Assembly: GCA_033722675.1 (NCBI GenBank)
Contig: JAWVYO010000032.1
Span: forward strand, 1 to 23,544
Direction: 5' to 3'
From: DATHYU01 sp033722675
Lineage (GTDB): Bacteria > Actinomycetota > Acidimicrobiia > Spongiisociales > UBA11373
Length of the DNA: 23,544 nucleotides
Made by a program: the position numbers and the translations under genes. Shown one piece after another: positions 13,341 through 20,151 of this stretch (within the stretch, counting starts at the first letter, position 1; each line of letters begins with the position of its first letter). The notes beneath the pieces were generated by a model. It saw only the letters and a list, made by a program, of their open reading frames with translations. It had not been told where the DNA came from and searched no databases.

Positions 13341-14327
13341 ATGCCCTCGGTCGTCGTCGTCGGAGCCGGCATGGCCGGATCGACCGCCGCCCGCGCCCTG
13401 CAGGAGGCGGGATGGCGGGTCACGGTGGTCGACAAGGGCCGCGCCGTGGGCGGCCGCATGGCGACGCGGCGGATCGGCGACGCCACCTTCGACCACGGCG
13501 CCCAGCACGTCAGCGTCCGCAACGACGCCTTTCGCGAGCGGATGGACGACTGGGTGCGAGCCGGCGTGGCCCGCGTGTGGATCGAGACCCCGAGCAGGAC
13601 CCGTCGCGACGGCGCCGTGGAACCCCGCCACGTGGGCGTCGGCGGCATGCGCCGCATCCCCGAACACCTCGCCCGCGGCCTGGACGTCCGAACCGGCGTG
13701 CGCATCACCTTCCTGGAGACGTCGGCCGATGGGATCACCGCGGTCGCCGACGACGGCGCGCGGTTCGCGGCGGACGCCCTCGTCCTCACCCCGCCCCTCC
13801 CCCAGCTGGTCCCGCTGCTCGACGGTCTCGGCGTCGACGCCGGAATGGTCGACCGCCTCGGGGGCGTCCGCTACGACCCGTGTCTCGCCGTCATGGCGAC
13901 CCTCGACGGCCCTGCGGGCCTGGACGGAGGCCATCACGCCGGGGACGGCGACGTCGCCTGGATCGCCGACAACCACCACAAGGGCGTCTCGGCGATCCCG
14001 GCGGTCACGATCCACTCGTCGGCTCCCTTCGCCGCCCGCCACATCGACGATCCGGACGAGGCCTGGGTCGAGCATCTCGTCGACGCTGCACGTCCACTCC
14101 TCGCGGCGGACGTGGCGTCGGCGACCGGCCACCGCTGGCGGTACTCCATGCCGGTCGACCCCCTCGACGACGGGGCGGTCGCCCTGCTGAGGGATCCCCC
14201 GGTCGTCGCCGCCGGGGAGGCCTTCGCGGGCGCCCGGGTGGAGGGAGCCTTCCTGTCCGGTCGGGCCGCCGCCCGGCTCCTGCGATCGGGACCGGGGACC
14301 CTGGTGGAGGACACCGCCGCTCCGTAG
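13341..14327 (+). CDS. FAD-dependent oxidoreductase, renalase/amine-oxidase-like
   Basis: 328 residues. The N-terminal dinucleotide fold G-A-G-M-A-G (residues 8-13) is followed by D-K-G-R-A-V-G-G-R-M-A-T-R-R, the G-G-R-(M/L) motif that contacts FAD in renalase and amine oxidases, then F-D-H-G-A-Q-H. The C-terminal G-E-A-F-A-G-A-R-V-E-G-A-F-L-S-G holds the second flavin contact. At about 330 residues it matches bacterial renalase-like proteins rather than the longer monoamine oxidases. Bacterial renalases oxidise misreduced dihydro-NAD(P) isomers; whether this one does so is inference. There is no signal peptide. The start is set by the -10 box 6 nt upstream. The next gene starts 10 bp after its stop. 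Confidence 0.85.
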   Translation: MPSVVVVGAGMAGSTAARALQEAGWRVTVVDKGRAVGGRMATRRIGDATFDHGAQHVSVRNDAFRERMDDWVRAGVARVWIETPSRTRRDGAVEPRHVGVGGMRRIPEHLARGLDVRTGVRITFLETSADGITAVADDGARFAADALVLTPPLPQLVPLLDGLGVDAGMVDRLGGVRYDPCLAVMATLDGPAGLDGGHHAGDGDVAWIADNHHKGVSAIPAVTIHSSAPFAARHIDDPDEAWVEHLVDAARPLLAADVASATGHRWRYSMPVDPLDDGAVALLRDPPVVAAGEAFAGARVEGAFLSGRAAARLLRSGPGTLVEDTAAP

Positions 14328-14336
14328 GCCTGAGGG

Positions 14337-14825
14337 GTGAGCGTCGACTCGCGTCCACCCCCCGGGCTCGTGCTCCAGGGCCCCTTCCTCACCCGGAGGG
14401 AGGTCGGCCACCGTCTGGGATGGACGGCCGACCGGATCCGCACCGACGGCGGGATCCTCCGCATCACGTCGCCGGTGGGGGACCACGGCGCCTACCCGGC
14501 CTTCCAGTTCGACGGGGACCGACTCCGCCCCGAGGTGGTGGCGCTCACGGTGCTGCTCCGCCGACGCGTGGACGACCTCTCGGCCTGCAGCTGGTTCGCC
14601 ACGCCGATCGCAGCACTCGACGGCCAGTCGCCGTTGCGCCGCCTCGCCCTCGGCGCCGACGTCGACGACCTCCTCCCCCACCTGCCCGAGCCCCGGCGTC
14701 CGGCGCCGGGGGCACCCGACCGGCGCCGCACCTGGCTCCCCCACGGCGCCCCCCGGTCACCGACCGGATACCGGATCCCGTGGCGGAACGTCCGCCGCCG
14801 GTCGTCTCCCAGCCCGGCCCGGTAG
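14337..14825 (+). CDS. DNA-binding protein resembling Xre/MbcA/ParS-type antitoxins
   Basis: 162 residues from a GTG at 14337, with the weak purine-rich GAGGG directly upstream, 9 bp after the stop of the FAD oxidoreductase. The N-terminal part has a helix-turn-helix-like segment, L-T-R-R-E-V-G-H-R-L-G-W-T-A-D-R-I. The middle (about residues 72-120) contains F-A-T-P-I-A-A-L-D-G-Q-S-P-L-R-R-L-A, close to the pattern of the MbcA/ParS/Xre toxin-binding domain (W-x-x-x-P-x-x-A-L-x-G-x-x-P-x-x-x-L). The last about 40 residues are basic and low complexity. Proteins of this kind usually pair with a RES-domain toxin; none is adjacent. A non-toxin regulatory role is equally possible. The stop TAG forms part of the next gene's -10 box. 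Confidence 0.6.
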   Translation: MSVDSRPPPGLVLQGPFLTRREVGHRLGWTADRIRTDGGILRITSPVGDHGAYPAFQFDGDRLRPEVVALTVLLRRRVDDLSACSWFATPIAALDGQSPLRRLALGADVDDLLPHLPEPRRPAPGAPDRRRTWLPHGAPRSPTGYRIPWRNVRRRSSPSPAR

Positions 14826-14828
14826 GTT
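14823..14828 (+). promoter_or_regulatory. -10 box TAGGTT 6 nt before the metallo-hydrolase start
   Basis: TAGGTT, six bases, ATG at 14835. The first three bases are the stop codon of the preceding gene. Confidence 0.55.
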
Positions 14829-14834
14829 GGATCC

Positions 14835-15464
14835 ATGACGACGATCCGCCGCCTGACCGACTCCTGCCTCGTCGTGACCACCGACGCGGGCACGACGCTC
14901 TTCGATCCCGGGTCGTGGACCTACGACTCCGGGGAGGTCGACCTCGACTCGATCGGCTCGGTCCAACGCGTCCTCATCACCCATGAGCACGCCGACCACG
15001 TCGCTCCGGAGTTCGTCCGCTGGCTGATCGACCGCGGCGACGACGTGGCCGTCCACGCCAACCGGGCCGTCGCCGACCTGCTCGCCCCCCACGACATCGA
15101 GGTGGACGTCGCGGACCCGGCCGGCGTCACGTCCGAGGACGTCACCCACGAGGTCATCCCGACGGGCGACGCACCGCCCAACCGCGCCTGGACGATCGAC
15201 GGCGTGCTCACCCATCCGGGCGACAGCTACGAACCGACGGGCACCGCACCCGTCCTGGCGCTCCCCCTCCTGACCCCGTGGGGCTCGATGACCCGGTCCG
15301 TGGCCTTCGCACGCCGGCTCGGACCCCGCCAGGTCGTTCCGATCCACGACTTCTACACGAGCGCGTCCGGGCGGGCGTGGGCAGCCGGGCTGGCGTCGAA
15401 GGCGCTGGCCGGCGACGACATCGAGGTCGTCCCCCTCGACTGGGGCGAGTCCTTCACGGTCTAG
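14835..15464 (+). CDS. MBL-fold metallo-hydrolase, UlaG-like
   Basis: 209 residues. The metal motif T-H-E-H-A-D-H (His50, His52, Asp54, His55) is followed by a later L-T-H-P-G-D-S (third-motif His and bridging Asp) and I-H-D-F-Y near the C-terminus (last His ligand). The order, short length and A-L-P-L-L-T-P-W-G sequence fit the UlaG/L-ascorbate-6-phosphate lactonase-like branch of the metallo-beta-lactamase superfamily, which hydrolyses ester, lactone or phosphodiester bonds with a metal pair. The substrate is unknown. It is cytoplasmic. The start is fixed by the promoter 6 nt upstream. Its TAG stop shares a CTAG palindrome with the stop of the convergent deazaflavin-type gene. Confidence 0.85.
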   Translation: MTTIRRLTDSCLVVTTDAGTTLFDPGSWTYDSGEVDLDSIGSVQRVLITHEHADHVAPEFVRWLIDRGDDVAVHANRAVADLLAPHDIEVDVADPAGVTSEDVTHEVIPTGDAPPNRAWTIDGVLTHPGDSYEPTGTAPVLALPLLTPWGSMTRSVAFARRLGPRQVVPIHDFYTSASGRAWAAGLASKALAGDDIEVVPLDWGESFTV

Positions 15465-15814
15465 AACCGCACCTCGATCATCGGGGCCTCGGCGACGAGC
15501 CGGTCCAGCTCGTCCCGGGTGCGGTACCAGGAGGTCTCGGGCTGCGTGAGGACGCGCCGGCGCACGTCCGGATCGGTGATCGGACGGGCGGTGGCCGGGA
15601 GGTCGCGGCCCCCCGCGTGGATCACCACCGACGGGTCGGCCAGGACGTTCGCGAGCCAGTCACGGGGCCCTGGCGTCCCCGTGATCACGAACCGGCCGTC
15701 GACGTGGAACCACCAGATCTCGATTCGCGACGGTGCACCGGACCTCCGCCCGACGGTGGTCAGGTCGATCGTCCGGATCCGGGCGAGGGCGGCCCGCTCG
15801 TCGGGGGAGATCAC
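15461..15814 (-). CDS. Deazaflavin (F420)-dependent nitroreductase-family protein
   Basis: 117 residues from a GTG at 15814 that overlaps the stop of aldose 1-epimerase (GTGA). The segment R-T-I-D-L-T-T-V-G-R-R-S-G-A-P-S-R-I-E-I is the usual start of the split beta-barrel of the Ddn/PF04075 group, followed by F-V-I-T-G-T-P-G-P-R-D-W-L-A-N-V-L-A-D-P, where the family has a cofactor-contacting Asp/Trp-x-x-N region. Such actinobacterial proteins reduce quinones or nitro compounds with F420H2. Some bind FMN or haem instead, and the cofactor is not determined by sequence reading. It is the third gene of a minus-strand unit after cupredoxin and epimerase. Confidence 0.78.
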   Translation of the reverse strand: MISPDERAALARIRTIDLTTVGRRSGAPSRIEIWWFHVDGRFVITGTPGPRDWLANVLADPSVVIHAGGRDLPATARPITDPDVRRRVLTQPETSWYRTRDELDRLVAEAPMIEVRF

Positions 15815-16830
15815 GAGAACCGGTACACCGTGGTCTCCTCGAGGACCGAACCGGGGTCGAGTCGTGTGGACGGGAAGTGCGGATGGTTCGGCGCGTCGGG
15901 GAAGCCCTCGGTCTCGAGGCAGAGGCCCGAGTGGGGTCCGTACACGGCCCCGCCCCGGCCCACCCGCCGCCGGATCGCGTGCCCCGAGTACAGCTGGACC
16001 CCCGGCTGGGTCGTCTCCACGGCGAGGGTCCGACCGCCGGCGGCCACGGTGGCGCAGGGGCGCAGTACCCCGGGAGCGCCGTCGACCACGAAGCAGTGGT
16101 CGTACCCGCCCGCCAGTCGCAGCTGGGGATGGGGTTCGTCGATCCGGTCCCCGAGGCGGCGGGGCGTGCGGAAGTCGAGGGGCGTGCCCGAGACGTCGAG
16201 GATCCGCCCCGTCGGAATCGTCGCCTCGTCCACCTCGAGGAAGGCCGACGAGGCGAGGGCGACCTCGTGATCGAGCACGCCGTCGCCGCCGGTGAGGTCG
16301 AGGTAGACGTGGTTCGTCGGGTTCACCACCGTCGGAGCGTCGGTCGTGGCCCGGTACCGGATCTCCAACGCTGCCGGCGGGACGGCCCGGTATTCGACGT
16401 GCGCGGTCAGGTTCCCCGGATATCCCTCGTCGCCCGCGGGACTCTCGTGCCGGAGGACCACGCGGTCCGCCTCGGCCGCCTCGACCTCCCAGACGACCGT
16501 GTCGAACCCCCGGGCGCCACCGTGGAGGTGGTGCTCGCCCCGGTTCGGGGTCACCTCGACCGACCGGCCGTCGAGGGGGAAGCGGGCCCCACGGATCCGG
16601 TTGGCGAAGCGCCCGACGACGGCACCGAAGTACTGGGGATCGTGGAGCCATCCCTCCAGGGTGTCGAAGCCGAGCGCGACGTCGGTCACCTCGCCGGCGG
16701 CGTCGGGGACCCGCACCGAGGCGAGGATGGCGCCGTACGTGAGGACGTCGACCGCCAGGTCACCGGCGGCGATGGCGAGGCGGTCGACCCTGCGTCCGTC
16801 CGGAAGGGCGCCGAACGCGGCGCGAGTCAT
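15811..16830 (-). CDS. galM: Aldose 1-epimerase (mutarotase)
   Basis: 339 residues from an ATG at 16830 that overlaps the cupredoxin stop (ATGA). The active-site residues of mutarotases are present: catalytic acid His174 in N-P-T-N-H-V-Y-L-D-L, Asp244 in G-G-Y-D-H-C-F-V, and catalytic base Glu306 in C-L-E-T-E-G-F-P-D-A-P-N-H. G-R-F-A-N-R-I (73-79) and H-H-L-H-G-G (100-105) match the substrate-site segments. It interconverts alpha and beta anomers of galactose or glucose. It could serve the galactokinase-like enzyme coded 9 kb away, though coupling to a copper lipoprotein and a deazaflavin-type protein does not point to a sugar operon. Glu308 replaces the usual Gln after E-T. Confidence 0.93.
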   Translation of the reverse strand: MTRAAFGALPDGRRVDRLAIAAGDLAVDVLTYGAILASVRVPDAAGEVTDVALGFDTLEGWLHDPQYFGAVVGRFANRIRGARFPLDGRSVEVTPNRGEHHLHGGARGFDTVVWEVEAAEADRVVLRHESPAGDEGYPGNLTAHVEYRAVPPAALEIRYRATTDAPTVVNPTNHVYLDLTGGDGVLDHEVALASSAFLEVDEATIPTGRILDVSGTPLDFRTPRRLGDRIDEPHPQLRLAGGYDHCFVVDGAPGVLRPCATVAAGGRTLAVETTQPGVQLYSGHAIRRRVGRGGAVYGPHSGLCLETEGFPDAPNHPHFPSTRLDPGSVLEETTVYRFS

Positions 16831-17207
16831 CCGGTGACGGTCAGCTCGCCCTGCATCGAGGGGTGGATCTCGCAGTGGAACGCATAGGTGCCGGGATCGT
16901 CGAAGGTCCGGCGGTACTCGCCGTCGGTGATCGTGCCGGAGTCCCACAGCCCGTCGTCGGAGGTGAAGGTGTGGGGGGCGCCGTCGGCATTGGTGACGAC
17001 CACCTCGGTGCCCGCTTCGATCGTGATCGGGTCACCGAAGTCGAACCCCTCGATCACGATGCTGGCGGTGCCGCCCCCGCTCCCGGCCGTGGTCGTGGCG
17101 GCGTCGGTCGTGGTCGTGGCGGCGTCGGTCGTGGTCGTGGCCGCGTCGTCGTCACCGCAGGCGGCGAGGACGAGCACGAGGGCCGCGAGGGCGGCGATGG
17201 GTCGCAT
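16827..17207 (-). CDS. Cupredoxin-domain lipoprotein (plastocyanin-like)
   Basis: 126 residues from the ATG at 17207. The lipoprotein signal ends in L-A-A-C with Cys17. A Thr/Asp/Ala linker (about residues 18-45, repeated T-T-T-T-D-A-A) leads to a single cupredoxin domain of about 80 residues. The type 1 copper ligands are His79 in A-P-H-T-F, and Cys112, His115 and Met118 in F-H-C-E-I-H-P-S-M. It should be anchored outside the membrane and carry electrons or store copper; the redox partner is not evident. A GGAGGGGG sits upstream at 8-11 nt. It is the first gene of a three-gene minus-strand unit with 4-bp overlaps. Confidence 0.9.
   Translation of the reverse strand: MRPIAALAALVLVLAACGDDDAATTTTDAATTTTDAATTTAGSGGGTASIVIEGFDFGDPITIEAGTEVVVTNADGAPHTFTSDDGLWDSGTITDGEYRRTFDDPGTYAFHCEIHPSMQGELTVTG
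17089..17150. repeat. 21-bp tandem repeat in the lipoprotein linker
   Basis: About three copies of a 21-bp unit begin at 17089, 17110 and 17131 and encode the T-T-T-T-D-A-A linker units of the cupredoxin lipoprotein. Copy number changes would lengthen or shorten the linker in frame by seven residues. Confidence 0.8.
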
Positions 17208-17230
17208 GGGAGTATCCCCCTCCGTCGAGT

Positions 17231-18460
17231 TCAGTCGGGAATGTAGGGGCCGGATCGTTCGAAGACCGGGTTTCCGTCGATGTAGGTGGCGACGACGTGG
17301 CTCCGGGCGTCCCATGGATCACCGTCGAGGAGCAGGAAGTCGGCGTCCTTGCCCGTCTCCAGGCTCCCCACCCGATCGGCGACCCCGAGGATTCCCGCCG
17401 GGTTCAGGGTGACCGTCTCGAGGGCCCGGGCGGGGTCGAGCCCCTCCCGGATGGCGAGGATCACGAGGTCCCGCAGGTGATGGACGGGGTTGAAGGGCGA
17501 GTCCGTCATGATCGCCACCGTCGCCCCCGCCTCCACCATGAGGCCCGGCGTCGCCGGCGTGTGACGGTTGAGTTCGCGCTTGGCGCGGTCGCCGAACAGC
17601 GGTCCCACGGCGACGGGGATCCCCCGGGAGACGATCTCGTCGGGGATCCGGTAGGACTCGGTGGCGTGGTCGATCACGAGGTCGTACCCGAACTCCTCCG
17701 CGAGTCGGATCGCCGTGCGGATGTCGTCGATGCGGTGCGCGTGGTTGCGGACCGGGATCTCGCCGTCGAGCACCATGAGCAGCGCCTCCTTGCCCAGGTC
17801 CCGCTTCGGCGTCCGCACGGGGCTGCGCTCCTCTGCCGGCTTCGCCGCCTGGGCCGCCACCTGCCGGTCGTGATGCTCGTGGTCGCGTCGGTACTCGAGC
17901 GCCTCCACGAACGCCTTCCGGGCGAGGTAGGCGGCGCCCATGCGGGTGCCGGGCGCCCGGTTCCGATGCTCGCCCACGCGCTTGGGGTTCTCGCCGAGCG
18001 CCATCTTCAGACCGGCCGGCGCCCGCACCACCATGTCGTCGGCGACCAGGCCGACCGCCTTCACGACCGTCACCTGCCCGCCGATGGGGTTCGCCGAGCC
18101 GTGGGTGATGCCGAGCGTCGTGACGCCCCCGCGCCGGGCGTCCTCGAAGCCCACGTCCTCGGGGTGGATGGAATCGAGGGTCCGCACGTACGCGGTGACC
18201 GCCTCCGACACCTCGGTGCCGTCGTGATCGTCCTTCGCTCCCTCCCCCCAGATGCCGGTGTGGGCGTGACAGTCGACGAGCCCCGGGAGGAGGTAGCGGC
18301 CCGAGCAGTCGACCACGTCGGCCCCCTCCGGCGGGGGGCCCTCGCCCACCGAGACGATCCGCCCGCCCTCGACGACGAGCGTGCCGCGTTCGATCGGCGG
18401 TCCGACCGCCGTCCAGATCGTGGCGTCGGTGTAGGCCTCCACGGGTGGCACGGTACCCAT
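17231..18460 (-). CDS. Amidohydrolase, imidazolonepropionase-like
   Basis: 409 residues. The metal motif D-C-H-A-H-T (His65, His67) follows a beta-sandwich start (D-A-T-I-W-T-A-V-G-P-P-I-E-R-G). Later metal-site residues appear as N-H-A-H-R, I-D-H-A-T-E-S, and the catalytic Asp in I-M-T-D-S-P-F-N-P. The C-terminal N-P-A-G-I-L-G-V-A-D-R-V-G-S-L-E-T-G-K-D-A-D is the typical closing segment. It hydrolyses a cyclic amide or related C-N bond using one or two metals; the substrate is unknown, and there is no histidine-degradation neighbour. The start could be the ATG at 18460 (GGAGGG directly before it) or the GTG three codons later, better spaced from that site. There is no signal peptide. It is divergent from the selenoprotein gene across 57 bp. 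Confidence 0.88.
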   Translation of the reverse strand: MGTVPPVEAYTDATIWTAVGPPIERGTLVVEGGRIVSVGEGPPPEGADVVDCSGRYLLPGLVDCHAHTGIWGEGAKDDHDGTEVSEAVTAYVRTLDSIHPEDVGFEDARRGGVTTLGITHGSANPIGGQVTVVKAVGLVADDMVVRAPAGLKMALGENPKRVGEHRNRAPGTRMGAAYLARKAFVEALEYRRDHEHHDRQVAAQAAKPAEERSPVRTPKRDLGKEALLMVLDGEIPVRNHAHRIDDIRTAIRLAEEFGYDLVIDHATESYRIPDEIVSRGIPVAVGPLFGDRAKRELNRHTPATPGLMVEAGATVAIMTDSPFNPVHHLRDLVILAIREGLDPARALETVTLNPAGILGVADRVGSLETGKDADFLLLDGDPWDARSHVVATYIDGNPVFERSGPYIPD

Positions 18461-18503
18461 CCCTCCGGCCCGACACCGATCGGGCGATCCGCCCGGTGCC
18501 CGA

Positions 18504-18509
18504 TACGCT
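18504..18509 (+). promoter_or_regulatory. -10 box TACGCT 8 nt before the selenoprotein start
   Basis: TACGCT, eight bases, ATG at 18518, with no Shine-Dalgarno sequence. It matches the boxes before the galactokinase-like and membrane-protein genes. Confidence 0.45.
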
Positions 18510-18517
18510 CGTCGCCC

Positions 18518-19066
18518 ATGACCGACACCGCTCCCCGACGGGGCGACGACGCACCGGCGCTGTCGCTCCCCACCCTCGCCGGCGGGACCTTCGATCTCCA
18601 CCGCGACCGCGAGGCGCCGGTGATCGTCTCGTTCCTGCGCCATGCCGGGTGACTGATCTGTCGAGCCCATCTCGTGAAGATGGTCGAGCGATGGGATCGG
18701 ATCGAAGCCGCCGGCGGCGCCGTCGTCGTCGTGCACGACGACCCCGAGGACGTGCGGGCCGGCCTGCTCCACGACCTCGAGCCGCCCTTCCCCGTGCTGG
18801 TGGACGGAGACCGACGCGCCTACGAGGCCTGGGGCCTCCGCCGGCTCGCCTGGTGGCGCATCTTCGGCGATCCCCGCGTCTGGTGGCAGTACCTGAAGTT
18901 CGCCCTGCGGGGCGAACGGTTCCTCCCCTGGGGATCCGACATCCTGCAGATGGGCGGTGACTTCGTGGTCGACACGGCCGGATCGGTGACCTACGCCCGG
19001 CCCCAACGGTCCGACACGCGGCCCCCCGTCGGCGAGCTGGTCGAGGCGCTGGAGGCCGCCGGCTGA
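18518..19066 (+). CDS. Selenocysteine-containing redoxin, PRXL2/AhpC-TSA_2-like (in-frame UGA at 18650)
   Basis: 182 residues when the TGA at 18650-18652 is read as selenocysteine (U45). Before it lie 44 residues of a redoxin start (G-D-D-A-P-A-L-S-L-P-T-L-A-G-G-T-F-D-L, then V-I-V-S-F-L-R-H-A-G). After it, in the same frame, come L-I-C-R-A-H-L-V and a full thioredoxin-fold remainder (A-V-V-V-V-H-D-D, F-P-V-L-V-D, and G-G-D-F-V-V-D-T-A-G-S-V near residue 150). In PRXL2/AhpC-TSA_2 proteins the site is R-x-x-G-C-x-x-C-R, so UGA replaces the first, redox-active Cys to give U-x-x-C (U45, Cys48). A SECIS-like hairpin follows. The role is probably thiol-dependent peroxide or disulfide reduction in the cytoplasm. 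Standard gene calling would break it at 18652. The alternative is a nonsense mutation or sequencing error. Sec incorporation genes are not in the window. Confidence 0.88.
18661..18687 (+). promoter_or_regulatory. Bacterial SECIS-like hairpin
   Basis: CCATCT (18667-18672) pairs with AGATGG (18678-18683) around the 5-nt loop CGTGA. Below it, TCGA (18661-18664) pairs with TCGA (18684-18687), leaving a 2-nt GC bulge on the 5' side. The second loop base is G (18674), 22 nt after the last base of the UGA. Known bacterial SECIS elements have a G in the first two loop positions and lie about 16-37 nt after UGA. The hairpin is inside the coding region, as expected in bacteria. Confidence 0.7.
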
Positions 19067-19118
19067 GGCCGCAGGGTCCTCGGTCGGCCGCTCGACGCCG
19101 CCGGCCGCCCATCGGCCG

Positions 19119-19124
19119 TAGGCT
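19119..19124 (+). promoter_or_regulatory. -10 box TAGGCT of the winged-helix gene
   Basis: TAGGCT lies 22 nt before the GTG at 19147. A start point near 19131 leaves a short leader with GAGGAGGT (19134-19141). Confidence 0.5.
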
Positions 19125-19146
19125 CCGTCGGGCGAGGAGGTGGACC

Positions 19147-20145
19147 GTGTCGGTCCCGAGGGTCACGAGGGAACAGGTGCTCGCCTTCCGCGGTCGCGAC
19201 CTCGTTCGGCGGCTCCCGCCCGGCGCGCGGTCGCGACGAGCCGCCGCCCGGGCGGGCCTGCAGGACAGCGTTCCGCGAGCCGCCGTGCTGTCGCTGCACG
19301 CACGCGTGGACGGCGTCGACGCCGGCGACTGGGACGCACCCGACCTCGTCCAGCTGTGGGGCCCCCGATTCAACGTCTACGTGGTCGCAGCGGAGGACCT
19401 CGCCGTCTTCTCGCTCGGACGGCTGCCCCGGAGCACGGCGGGCCGCGAACGAGCCGAACGGCTCGCCGACCGGCTCGCCGGGGCGCTCGGGGAGACCACC
19501 GAGACCTATGCGGAGGCGGGCCGGATGCTCGGCGAGTCGCCCAACATGCTCCGGTACGCCGCGACCACGGGACGGGTGGTACTGCGCTGGGACGGAGCCC
19601 GGCGCCCCACGATCCGAATGGTGCGGGCACCCGACGTCGATCCGGACGAGGCGCGCCTCGAGCTCGCCCGGCGCTTCCTGCGCGTGTTCGGGCCCGCCAC
19701 CGGCGACGACTTCCGGCGCTGGGCCGGTGTCGCCGCGGGCGACGCGGCGACCACGTTCGCCGCCCTCGAGCCGGAGCTGTCGCCGGTCGAGTCCCCCATC
19801 GGCGACGCCCTGATCCTCGGCGCCGACGAGGACGCGCTGCTCGGTGCAGGATCCCCCACCGCGAACGTCCGGCTGCTCCCCAGCGGCGATGCCCACTGGC
19901 TCTGGTGGGGCGAGCAGCGAGCGCTCCTCGTCCCCGACGCGCGCCGCCGGGGTCGCCTCTGGACCCCTCGGGTGTGGCCCGGCGCGGTGGTCGTCGACGG
20001 CGAGGTCGCCGGGACCTGGCGGCGTGCCGGAGCCGGGTTGACGGTGTCCCCGTGGGGCCCGGTGACAGACCGCGTCCGGGACGAGATCGAGGCGGAGGCG
20101 GCGGCGCTGCCCCTCGACGACGCCGTCACCGTGACGTGGTCGTGA
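19147..20145 (+). CDS. Winged-helix DNA-binding protein, AlkZ/YcaQ-like (HTH_42)
   Basis: 332 residues from a GTG with GAGGAGGT 5 nt upstream. The N-terminal region has R-A-G-L-Q-D-S-V-P-R-A-A-V-L-S-L-H-A-R and later D-L-V-Q-L-W-G-P-R-F-N-V-Y-V-V, the usual conserved blocks of the HTH_42 family. The middle carries R-M-L-G-E-S-P-N-M-L-R-Y-A-A, and the C-terminal third has W-W-G-E-Q-R-A-L-L-V-P. Characterised relatives (AlkZ, YcaQ) are DNA glycosylases acting on alkylated or crosslinked bases, with a Gln-x-Gln/Asp catalytic motif that I cannot place confidently here. The function may therefore be repair or simple DNA binding. It is convergent with the molybdenum hydroxylase gene, with a 6-bp gap between stops. 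Confidence 0.82.
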   Translation: MSVPRVTREQVLAFRGRDLVRRLPPGARSRRAAARAGLQDSVPRAAVLSLHARVDGVDAGDWDAPDLVQLWGPRFNVYVVAAEDLAVFSLGRLPRSTAGRERAERLADRLAGALGETTETYAEAGRMLGESPNMLRYAATTGRVVLRWDGARRPTIRMVRAPDVDPDEARLELARRFLRVFGPATGDDFRRWAGVAAGDAATTFAALEPELSPVESPIGDALILGADEDALLGAGSPTANVRLLPSGDAHWLWWGEQRALLVPDARRRGRLWTPRVWPGAVVVDGEVAGTWRRAGAGLTVSPWGPVTDRVRDEIEAEAAALPLDDAVTVTWS

Positions 20146-20151
20146 TCGTCC

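Noticed and set aside
18650..18652. TGA read as a true stop, leaving a 44-residue peptide and a separate gene from GTG 18674
   Set aside because: Neither part would be a folded redoxin, GTG 18674 has no ribosome-binding site, and the TGA coincides with the family's redox Cys and is followed by a SECIS-like hairpin.
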